Shown: piece after piece, positions 7,895 through 14,521 of the stretch
Layout of the letters: each line of letters opens with the position of its first letter
How positions within the stretch are numbered: the stretch's first letter is position 1
NCBI GenBank assembly: GCA_001701105.1
Contig: DAAI01000009.1
Location: forward strand, 1-16,401
Reading direction: 5' to 3'
From: Bacteroidales bacterium GP1
GTDB taxonomy: Bacteria > Bacteroidota > Bacteroidia > Bacteroidales > Muribaculaceae
Length of the DNA: 16,401 bases
The notes under the pieces: generated by a model
Seen by the model: the letters and a program-made list of their open reading frames with translations, nothing else
Database searches by the model: none
What the model was told of the DNA's origin: nothing
Position numbers and translations under genes: made by a program

Positions 7895-9245
7895 ATTTAT
7901 CGGAGATCATAGCAAAAATACACGCCTGATTCTTATTTTCACAGGCTGGAGTACAAACGCGACTCTTTATAGCCGGATCTCCATGCCGGGCTGGGACGTG
8001 GCGGTGGTGTTCGACTATACTGACCTCGATCTCAATCTGGACTTCATTACCGGATATTATACTATCTATCTATTCGCATGGTCGATGGGGGTATGGGCCG
8101 CAAGCAAGATTCTACCACCCCAATCCATTACATCTGCTTTTGCCATCAATGGTTCCCCGACGCCGGCATGCGATAACGAGGGAATTCCTTTAGACATATT
8201 CAAGGGAACAGCCGATAATCTAACCCCACGGAATCTTATAAAATTCCGCCGCAGAATGGTGAAAGATTCAACAACAATGGATACTATCTTCCCAGGCACT
8301 CCTACCGAACAAGAAACCATTTCTCTGCGAAATCAGCTGTACTTTATCTTATCCGAGTCATGTGGAGGTCAACCGACTCCGTTTCCATGGACTCGCGCTT
8401 ATATCGGAAGAAATGACCGGATCTTTCCCATAGAAAATATGAGAAAAGCCTGGAATAAAGATCCTGATACTATTGTTACCGAGACAGATGAGTATCATTA
8501 TATGGATATGGAAAAAGTGATTCGCAGTATCATTAGCGACACATTCAAGATATCCGGTCGATTTTCAAAAGCGGGTGTAACTTATGATTCACAGGCTTTC
8601 GCTCAACAAATCACTGCTTCCCGATTAGCTGATATGTTGCGTAGGCACCTCGACTATAATGTGGATAATATGCTCGAGATAGGTCCCGGAACCGGTTGCC
8701 TGACTCACTATTGTTCACAATTTTTAAAGCCCGCGCATGCTGATTTTGTTGATATAACCGATGTCGGACCATTCCATATTGCGTCCTCGGAAGATTATCA
8801 TATAGAAGATGCCGAGGTATGGATCAGCGGAGTCAAACGCCGGTACGATCTGATCGTTTCTGCCTCCGCAATCCAATGGTTTGCCGACATTCCCCGGTTT
8901 CTTGATAATTGCGCTCGGTTACTTACTCCGGGAAAACTAATAGGCCTCTCTACTTTCCTGCCGGGAAATCTATGTGAACTTGATTCGTTGCGGCAGACTC
9001 CTTTGATGTATCGGAGCGAGGACTGGTTTAGAAAAGTCCTGCAGCCGAATTTCGACATCCTAATCATAGACAATGACAAGATTATCATGGAATTTGAATC
9101 ATCTCGCCATGCACTCCTTCATCTCAAGCATACCGGTGTAGCTGGTTCAGGAAGTGATGGTGGGCGTCCATTTTCTTCAATGACCCAGCTCCGGAAACTA
9201 ACGTATAAGCCTCTTTATATTCTAGCTCGGCGTAAATCTTTTTAA
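7884..9245 (+). CDS. BioG-BioC fusion: pimeloyl-ACP methyl ester esterase and malonyl-ACP O-methyltransferase
   Basis: This 453-residue protein joins two biotin enzymes. Residues 1 to about 218 match BioG (DUF452), an alpha/beta hydrolase: FTGWSTNATLY, the nucleophile S67 in FAWSMGVW, a likely acid D178 in YIGRNDRIFP and a likely base H205 in DEYHYMD. Residues about 228-453 match BioC: FSKAGVTYDSQAFAQ, the SAM-binding LEIGPGTG (264-271), and DLIVSASAIQWFADIP with CARLLTPGKLIGLSTFLPG downstream, a typical BioC pattern. BioC methylates malonyl-ACP to start pimelate synthesis, and BioG removes the methyl group at the end. One polypeptide therefore carries the first and last steps of the pimeloyl-ACP branch. 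The gene overlaps bioF by 11 bases. Fusions of this kind are, as I recall, known in Bacteroides. The triad acid and base are inferred by position. Confidence 0.9.
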   Translation: MKVEFIGDHSKNTRLILIFTGWSTNATLYSRISMPGWDVAVVFDYTDLDLNLDFITGYYTIYLFAWSMGVWAASKILPPQSITSAFAINGSPTPACDNEGIPLDIFKGTADNLTPRNLIKFRRRMVKDSTTMDTIFPGTPTEQETISLRNQLYFILSESCGGQPTPFPWTRAYIGRNDRIFPIENMRKAWNKDPDTIVTETDEYHYMDMEKVIRSIISDTFKISGRFSKAGVTYDSQAFAQQITASRLADMLRRHLDYNVDNMLEIGPGTGCLTHYCSQFLKPAHADFVDITDVGPFHIASSEDYHIEDAEVWISGVKRRYDLIVSASAIQWFADIPRFLDNCARLLTPGKLIGLSTFLPGNLCELDSLRQTPLMYRSEDWFRKVLQPNFDILIIDNDKIIMEFESSRHALLHLKHTGVAGSGSDGGRPFSSMTQLRKLTYKPLYILARRKSF

Positions 9246-9282
9246 TTTTAAAATTCCGGTTTTTTATATTTATCTGTTTAAA

Positions 9283-9314
9283 TTTGGCAGTATCATTTTT
9301 TTAGATTATTTTTG
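9283..9314 (+). promoter_or_regulatory. full -33/-7 promoter for the redox/surface operon
   Basis: TTTG (9283-9286) is followed after 20 bases by TATTTTTG (9307-9314), a good match to the Bacteroidota pattern TTTG ... TAnnTTTG. Transcription would begin near 9320, giving a leader of roughly 33 A/T-rich bases before the ATG at 9354. A second possible -7 core, TAAATTTG at 9279-9286, overlaps the -33 element. The region 9246-9353 shows no convincing terminator for the biotin operon. Confidence 0.6.
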
Positions 9315-9353
9315 AATCTGAAATATGAATATAAAGATTAAACCCATAAAGAA

Positions 9354-9851
9354 ATGAAAACCATTTTACGTTCCTTGACTCTTCTCGCCCTACTTGTGGC
9401 AGGACTCGGTGTGTCGAACGCCCAGCTTCCGAGCGTACAGCTGAAAGACCTTAATGGCAAATCAGTGAATTCCTCCGAGCTAAGCAATGATGGCAAGCCA
9501 TTCATCATCAGCTTCTGGGCTACATGGTGCAAGCCTTGCATACGTGAGCTCAAGGCCATTCATGAAGTTTACCCCGATTGGGTTGAGGAGACCGGCGTTA
9601 AAGTATATGCCATATCCATCGACGATGCTCAGAATGCCAATAAAGTAAAACCTTTCGTTACCGAGAAAGGCTGGGAATATGAAGTGCTTCTGGATCCAAA
9701 TAAAGATTTTGCACGTGCAATGGGCGCCCAGAATGTTCCACACGTTGTTGTGGTAGGGAAAAATGGGGAAATTCTTGAAAGCCATTCAGGATATAATCCC
9801 GGTTCTGAAGATCATCTCATCGAACTGGTACGCAAGAATCTTGAAAAATAA
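9354..9851 (+). CDS. secreted TlpA-like thioredoxin-family protein
   Basis: This 165-residue protein has the signal peptide MKTILRSLTLLALLVAGLGV with cleavage after SNA (residue 23), so it acts in the periplasm without a lipid anchor. The thioredoxin fold carries the redox motif WCKPC (C59, C62) in FWATWCKPCIRELKAI and the cis-proline P129 in AQNVPHVVVV. The domain is of TlpA/ResA type (AhpC/TSA-Redoxin superfamily), normally a thiol-disulfide reductase that keeps exported cysteines reduced. It is the first gene after a strong promoter; the DUF6029 gene starts 21 bases after its stop. The next three products all carry cysteines, so they are plausible clients or relay partners. I see no membrane protein of DsbD/CcdA type nearby to supply electrons. 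Family call is strong; clients are inference. Confidence 0.9.
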   Translation: MKTILRSLTLLALLVAGLGVSNAQLPSVQLKDLNGKSVNSSELSNDGKPFIISFWATWCKPCIRELKAIHEVYPDWVEETGVKVYAISIDDAQNANKVKPFVTEKGWEYEVLLDPNKDFARAMGAQNVPHVVVVGKNGEILESHSGYNPGSEDHLIELVRKNLEK

Positions 9852-9872
9852 AAATCTATCTACGATACCATT

Positions 9873-11603
9873 ATGAACACTAATCACCTGCGTCTTCTCG
9901 CTGCAGGATTGATGCTTTTCGCACTTTCATCCGTTAAGGCTGAGAACAAAGTGGCAGTACATGGTGCCGTCCAAGGCGACTTCCTGTTCTGGCAGAAGGA
10001 CGTATCAATCGGTGCCGACGAAGATTACAATTCACCACTGCTGTTCAATACATATGCCGATGTCAGCCTGATAAGCAATTATGTAGATGCCGGGCTTCGT
10101 TTTGAATTCATGAGATGGCCATTGCCCGGTTACGAACCTGACTTCGCCGGATGGGGATTTCCAAACATATATGTCAAGGGTAAATTCAAGAATATGGAAC
10201 TAACCCTCGGAGATTTCTATGAACAATTCGGGTCCGGTTTTATCTTGCGCACATATGAGGAGCGTACCCTCGGCATCGATAATTCAATACGTGGGGCACG
10301 CTTGAAATTCAACAACATCAAGGGTCTGCGCCTTACGGCTCTCGGTGGCCTTCAGCGTGTTTATTGGGACTGGAAACTCCAGTCGCAGGTTTACGGCATC
10401 AACGCCGATGCATATCTCGAGGACTGGATATCAAAATTGAGCGACAGGGACGTTTCTCTTAGCTTGGGAGCATCGTGGACGCTGAAACATGAGAAAGACG
10501 AAGATATTATCGTTCCCGGCACGAACTATCGTCTCAATCTGCCTAAAGCCGTGAACGGTGTAGATGTTCGCGCCAACTTCGCGAAAGGACCATGGAATGT
10601 AATGGCTGAATATGCATGGAAAGGTCAGGATCCATCATTCGATAATGATAATACCTATAATTATGGCAATGCGGTGCTTCTAAGCGGCTCATTCTCCAAA
10701 CGAGGAATCAGTGCGATGATTCAGGCGAAGAGAAGTGAGAATATGTCGTACCGCTCTCAGCGGACACGCAGCGGACTCGGTGCATTTATCAATTATATGC
10801 CCGCGTTTACTTACCAGCATACGTATTCCCTTCCGGCTCTCTTCCCTTATGCCACAATGTATGGCCCGGGCGAATGGGCCTTCCAGGGACAATTTGCATA
10901 TACTTTCCCGAGAAAAAGCAAACTGGGAGGCAGGTATGGTACGAAATTAACATTGAATGCAAGTTATATCTCCCGGCTGGTGCATGATGGAGAGCCCGAT
11001 TATATTCTTCCTGGCTTGACATCAATCGAGGGTACAAATGGCTATAAGACTTCTTTCTTCAAAATCGGTCAGGCAAATTATTGGGATTTCAACATCCAGT
11101 TTGAGAAAAAATTCTCGAAAGTGTTTGATTTCCAGTTTATGTTCATGTCGCAGATGTACAATCGAACCGCCATTGAAGATAATTCCTTTGTAAGCAATAA
11201 AGATAGCGAGAGAATTTATAGCCAGATTCTCGTGGGTGATGCCAAATTCAAGTTCAACCGTAGATTCACTCTCCGAACGGAATTACAATATCTGTTCGGC
11301 TCCAAAAAAGGACCCGAAGCTGAGCATCCCACTCCGGAGGATATTGGATACGGCACTGACTGGGCATATGGTCTGGTGGAATTTTCCTACAGTCCCTATC
11401 TCATGTTGTTTGCTTCCGATATGTGGAACTGCGGTGGCACCGGAACGCATTATTATATGTTCGGAATAACGGGTAACTACCGTTCCAACCGTCTCCAACT
11501 TTCGTACGGCCGTACTCGCAAAGGATATAACTGCTCAGGGGGCGTATGTCGTCTCGTTCCGGCCATGAAGGGTTTCCAGATTACTTATAGCTACAATTTC
11601 TGA
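9873..11603 (+). CDS. DUF6029 family outer-membrane beta-barrel protein
   Basis: This 576-residue protein has a signal peptide (residues 1-23, ending SSVKA) and a mature part rich in alternating strands, ending in GFQITYSYNF with a C-terminal phenylalanine, as expected of a large outer-membrane barrel. I recognise the pattern as DUF6029, a Bacteroidota family of unknown function: an N-terminal VHGAVQGDFLFWQ, then LTLGDFYEQFGSGFILRTYEER and IRGARLKF. Three cysteines lie near the end: C520 in MWNCGGTGTHYY, and C554 and C559 in GYNCSGGVCRLVPAMKG. The CSGGVC pair is unusual in a barrel and echoes CSGGQC in the last gene of the cluster. It sits between TlpA (21 bases) and the Omp28-type lipoprotein (5 bases), so it is surely in the same operon. 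A channel or a surface-assembly platform are both possible. Confidence 0.8.
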   Translation: MNTNHLRLLAAGLMLFALSSVKAENKVAVHGAVQGDFLFWQKDVSIGADEDYNSPLLFNTYADVSLISNYVDAGLRFEFMRWPLPGYEPDFAGWGFPNIYVKGKFKNMELTLGDFYEQFGSGFILRTYEERTLGIDNSIRGARLKFNNIKGLRLTALGGLQRVYWDWKLQSQVYGINADAYLEDWISKLSDRDVSLSLGASWTLKHEKDEDIIVPGTNYRLNLPKAVNGVDVRANFAKGPWNVMAEYAWKGQDPSFDNDNTYNYGNAVLLSGSFSKRGISAMIQAKRSENMSYRSQRTRSGLGAFINYMPAFTYQHTYSLPALFPYATMYGPGEWAFQGQFAYTFPRKSKLGGRYGTKLTLNASYISRLVHDGEPDYILPGLTSIEGTNGYKTSFFKIGQANYWDFNIQFEKKFSKVFDFQFMFMSQMYNRTAIEDNSFVSNKDSERIYSQILVGDAKFKFNRRFTLRTELQYLFGSKKGPEAEHPTPEDIGYGTDWAYGLVEFSYSPYLMLFASDMWNCGGTGTHYYMFGITGNYRSNRLQLSYGRTRKGYNCSGGVCRLVPAMKGFQITYSYNF

Positions 11604-11608
11604 AAAGA

Positions 11609-12436
11609 ATGAAAAAACTAATAGCATATATCGCCTCATTTGGAGTGGCAACCTCCTTACTTCTATCCAGCTGCAATATCAAAGATTCCGAAAGATATAT
11701 CGAATTGCCGGCTGTGGAGGCTAAGCGCACTGTCCTTCTTATGGACTTCACAGGCCAACGTTGCGTAAACTGTCCGCTGGCCCATGAAGTGATTGAAGAC
11801 CTTGTAAAGCAATATGGCGACACGGCTCTAATCGGCATCAGCATTCACGCGGGAGCTTTGGCGACGTCGGTCAACCGTACCAACTTCGAGCGCAACAATA
11901 TCGGGCTTATGATTGAACAGGGGCAGGAGATGAACGATGCCTTCGGAATCGCCGCCTGGCCTATGGGAGCTGTCGATCGTATTAACGCCCCTAACGCAGC
12001 TCTAAACTCCGACCAATGGGCCTCCGCAGTGAGAAGCGCTCTCGAAGTGGCACCGGGCGTAACTATAAAAGCAAGTGCATCGTATAATGCTGCCGATTCA
12101 TTGATCTCAGTGAATTCCCGACTCCTTGCCGATAACGATCGTTCAGCAGCCCTTCAGGTTTGGGTTGTGGAGGATGGTATCGTAGCCCGCCAGATAACTC
12201 CCACCGGTGATGTTCCGGATTATGTGCATAACAATGTACTCCGGGATGTAGTCTATCCTGTCAAGACCGGAGAACCGGTAAATCTCGTAAAAGACATTTG
12301 GACCGATGTATCCACCCAGATTAAATTGAAATGGACTGACAAGGAGCGGTGGAACATCGATAATCTTTCAATCGTGGTATTTGCATTCCAGGGAACCGAT
12401 ATCCTGAATGCCACAAGAGTTTCAATCGAACAATAA
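11609..12436 (+). CDS. Omp28-related outer-membrane lipoprotein with CxxC thioredoxin-like region
   Basis: This 275-residue lipoprotein has a lipobox LLLSSC with the lipidated cysteine at C22. A thioredoxin-like part follows: TVLLMDFTGQRCVNCPLAHE, with the CxxC pair C52 and C55, and then ALIGISIHAG. The C-terminal half (about 155-275) is a beta-rich domain with LQVWVVEDGIVARQITPTG and HNNVLRDVV, typical of the Omp28-related family named after a Porphyromonas gingivalis surface protein. It should be attached to the outer membrane. CVNC in a thioredoxin-like setting suggests a redox or client-holding role. It starts five bases after the DUF6029 stop. A large hairpin lies just downstream. Family call is good; redox activity is inferred from the motif. 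Confidence 0.85.
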   Translation: MKKLIAYIASFGVATSLLLSSCNIKDSERYIELPAVEAKRTVLLMDFTGQRCVNCPLAHEVIEDLVKQYGDTALIGISIHAGALATSVNRTNFERNNIGLMIEQGQEMNDAFGIAAWPMGAVDRINAPNAALNSDQWASAVRSALEVAPGVTIKASASYNAADSLISVNSRLLADNDRSAALQVWVVEDGIVARQITPTGDVPDYVHNNVLRDVVYPVKTGEPVNLVKDIWTDVSTQIKLKWTDKERWNIDNLSIVVFAFQGTDILNATRVSIEQ

Positions 12437-12444
12437 TAAAATCA

Positions 12445-12480
12445 GATCGGTGCACTCTGCACAGCCGGAGTGCTCCGGTC
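12445..12480 (+). other. large intergenic stem-loop
   Basis: GATCGG-T-GCACTC (12445-12457) pairs with GAGTGC-T-CCGGTC (12468-12480) around a 10-base loop, giving 12 pairs (one G-U) with a single T-T mismatch. It starts eight bases after the Omp28-type gene's stop and ends 30 bases before the next start. No T-run follows (CTGACAACTAAAATAA), so it is a weak fit to an intrinsic terminator. It may be an mRNA stability or processing element, or partly attenuate the last gene. Confidence 0.6.
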
Positions 12481-12510
12481 CTGACAACTAAAATAATTTC
12501 TAAACTACAT

Positions 12511-13221
12511 ATGCTTATGAAAAAATCTTTACTCTTGGCTGCGTCGGTTCTCTTGGCTGGAACGGCTATGGCGCAAGATCTCGAACTGACAGTGAGGATG
12601 GGCAACAATATCCTTGAGTCGGGTAAATCCTATTGGTACAACAACATTCATTCCGAAGATATGGGTGGCTACTATGAAGTGAAAATAAAGCCTAATCTCT
12701 ATATTTCGTGCAATGAAGATCTGATAGGAATGCTCAACATTATGGCTACATGCACGTCAGGTCAGCTCATCAATCTGTGCAGCGGCGGCCAATGTGTCAC
12801 AGGTACTACAGTAAATAAACCTAATCTTACGCTTGCTGCCGATTCGGAGCTCGACATTGATATGTACTGGGAAGGCGAGGTAGATGATCTTGATGAAGTA
12901 CCCACCGGAATATCCGTTGATCTTAAGACATGGATTTCAGATGAGCCTTCGACTGAGAAGACATTCAAGATCGTGATGAATGATCCTACCAATTCTGTCA
13001 AGATATTGGCTGCTGATAAGGAAGTGTATCTAAGCGGCAATGCTTTGCATTACAACATCACTTCTTCTGCCATGATTTACATCTACGACGTAAAAGGAAA
13101 TATCATGCTTAATGCTCCGGTGAATGGCACGGGTGCGGTAGATCTCACAACCTTGCCCAAAGGAGTATATCTCTATAATATAAAGGGTGCAACTCCAATC
13201 AGTGGGAAAATAGTAAAATAA
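12511..13221 (+). CDS. secreted protein with C-terminal T9SS type A sorting domain
   Basis: This 236-residue protein has a signal peptide (KKSLLLAASVLLAGTAMA, cleaved before QDLEL). Its central region of about 145 residues is one I do not recognise. The last 65 residues (about 172-236) form a Por-type sorting domain: YIYDVKGNIM, then LTTLPKGVYLYNIKG and a final basic KIVK. Such domains send proteins through the type IX system to the cell surface. The central part holds C67, C81, C90 and C95, the last two in LCSGGQCVTG, plus an acidic stretch near EGEVDDLDEVP. It closes the redox cluster, so TlpA and the Omp28-type protein may act on its cysteines. ATG 12517 (MKKS) is an equally good start; I kept 12511. 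No enzyme motif is seen. Confidence 0.82.
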   Translation: MLMKKSLLLAASVLLAGTAMAQDLELTVRMGNNILESGKSYWYNNIHSEDMGGYYEVKIKPNLYISCNEDLIGMLNIMATCTSGQLINLCSGGQCVTGTTVNKPNLTLAADSELDIDMYWEGEVDDLDEVPTGISVDLKTWISDEPSTEKTFKIVMNDPTNSVKILAADKEVYLSGNALHYNITSSAMIYIYDVKGNIMLNAPVNGTGAVDLTTLPKGVYLYNIKGATPISGKIVK

Positions 13222-13239
13222 TCAGGTTCCAATATTTTT

Positions 13240-13275
13240 ATGGGGATACGTCAGATTCTTCCGGCGTATCCCCAT
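13240..13275. terminator. terminator between convergent genes
   Basis: ATGGGGATACG (13240-13250) pairs perfectly with CGTATCCCCAT (13265-13275), an 11-base stem around a 14-base loop. On the plus strand it is followed by TTATATGTTT, a fair T-rich tail for ending the redox/surface operon. On the minus strand the tail is A-rich, so it is a poorer terminator for the serine ammonia-lyase transcript, whose stop is at 13293. Confidence 0.78.
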
Positions 13276-13292
13276 TTATATGTTTCGAGTAA

Positions 13293-14504
13293 TCAATTTG
13301 CCATTTCTTTGGCAAGGCCTCCCTCGCCGGTCTCTTTATATAAGGATGGGAGATCATGTCCGGTCTGCTTCATCACGGCAGTGAGCTTATCGAAGTTTAC
13401 ACGGTGTACTCCATCCGAGAAAGAAGCATAAATATTCGCATCAAGCGCACGTGCGGCAGCATAGGCATTACGCTCTATACAGGGAATCTGAACCAGTCCG
13501 CATACCGGATCGCAAGTCATTCCAAGATGATGCTCAAGACCCATTTCCGCTGCATATTCGATCTGGGCAGGACTTCCTCCGAAGAGTTGGCATGCAGCTG
13601 CTGCGGCCATTGCACAAGCCACTCCCACTTCACCCTGACATCCTACTTCGGCACCCGATATGGACGCATTCTGCTTTACTATATTGCCGATTAATCCCGC
13701 AGTGGCCAAAGCCCTTAAAATCCTCTCTTCCGGCAACGACCTGCTTTTCCACAGATGATAAAGCACTCCGGGTAAAACGCCCGAACTGCCGCATGTGGGT
13801 GCAGTGACTATTTCACCCCCGGAGGCGTTTTCCTCACTTACGGCAAGTGCATAAGCAAAGGTAAGCCCCCGGCTGCGAAGATTGTCTCTATACCCTTCGG
13901 CCTTCACATGATACTGGACTGCTTTCCTGCGTAAATTCAACGGACCCGGCAGGCGTCCTTCTTTGGAGAGACCTCTTTCAACCGCAGTTCGCATCGTGTC
14001 CCATACATTGCGAAGGTGATCCCATATCTCCGGTCCTTCACATTCTTCCACGTATTCCCAATAACATCTTCCAGTATCCTCGCAATATTTTTGAATCTCC
14101 TTAAGGGTATTCATTTTATATATCTCAGGGCTTTCAGCCGATTCCGGCGCACTTTCAACCTTGATTGCCCCGCCCCCGACAGAATAGATGGTTTCCTCAG
14201 CCACCTTCTGGCCAGCTTTATCGAACGCCTTGAAGGTCATGGCATTCGGATGATATGGTAAAAATGTCTCCGGCTTCCATATCAATTCCACCGTAAGTCC
14301 ATGCCGAGCAAATTCATCTATTATCGCTACATCGGTCATATGTCCTTTTCCGGTGGCGGCAAGGCTTCCGAAAAGCGTTACCTCAAACCGGGCCGCTTCT
14401 ACGGGTAACGATTCGATGAACAGACGGGTAGCACTGCGCGGGCCCATTGTATGACTCGATGACGGACCTGTGCCTATCTTAAATAATTCTTTTAATGATT
14501 TCAT
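13293..14504 (-). CDS. sdaA: L-serine ammonia-lyase, iron-sulfur dependent, single chain
   Basis: This 403-residue enzyme deaminates L-serine to pyruvate and ammonia. The N-terminal (beta) part starts KELFKIGTGPSSSHTMGPR; the C-terminal (alpha) part includes SGGEIVTAPTCGSSGVLPGV and KQNASISGAEVGCQGEVG. The Fe-S ligands are probably C289, C331 and C342: their spacings (42 and 11) match the ligands known for the Legionella enzyme (C343, C385, C396, from memory). C238 and C335 are additional conserved-looking cysteines. Both domains are in one chain, as in E. coli SdaA and unlike the split SdaAA/SdaAB of Firmicutes; the chain is somewhat shorter than E. coli SdaA at about 454. It follows the sodium-dependent transporter by 17 bases, suggesting joint uptake and breakdown of serine. 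The cluster is oxygen-sensitive, fitting an anaerobe. Confidence 0.95.
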   Translation of the reverse strand: MKSLKELFKIGTGPSSSHTMGPRSATRLFIESLPVEAARFEVTLFGSLAATGKGHMTDVAIIDEFARHGLTVELIWKPETFLPYHPNAMTFKAFDKAGQKVAEETIYSVGGGAIKVESAPESAESPEIYKMNTLKEIQKYCEDTGRCYWEYVEECEGPEIWDHLRNVWDTMRTAVERGLSKEGRLPGPLNLRRKAVQYHVKAEGYRDNLRSRGLTFAYALAVSEENASGGEIVTAPTCGSSGVLPGVLYHLWKSRSLPEERILRALATAGLIGNIVKQNASISGAEVGCQGEVGVACAMAAAAACQLFGGSPAQIEYAAEMGLEHHLGMTCDPVCGLVQIPCIERNAYAAARALDANIYASFSDGVHRVNFDKLTAVMKQTGHDLPSLYKETGEGGLAKEMAN

Positions 14505-14521
14505 TATTGTGTGCGTTTATG

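Noticed and set aside
9244..9255. AATTTTAAAATT palindrome after the BioG-BioC gene as a terminator
   Set aside because: It has no G/C pairs and no room for a loop, so it is not a credible intrinsic terminator.
13240..13431. 63-residue plus-strand reading frame starting at the terminator
   Set aside because: It begins in the terminator stem and runs antisense through the end of the serine ammonia-lyase gene.
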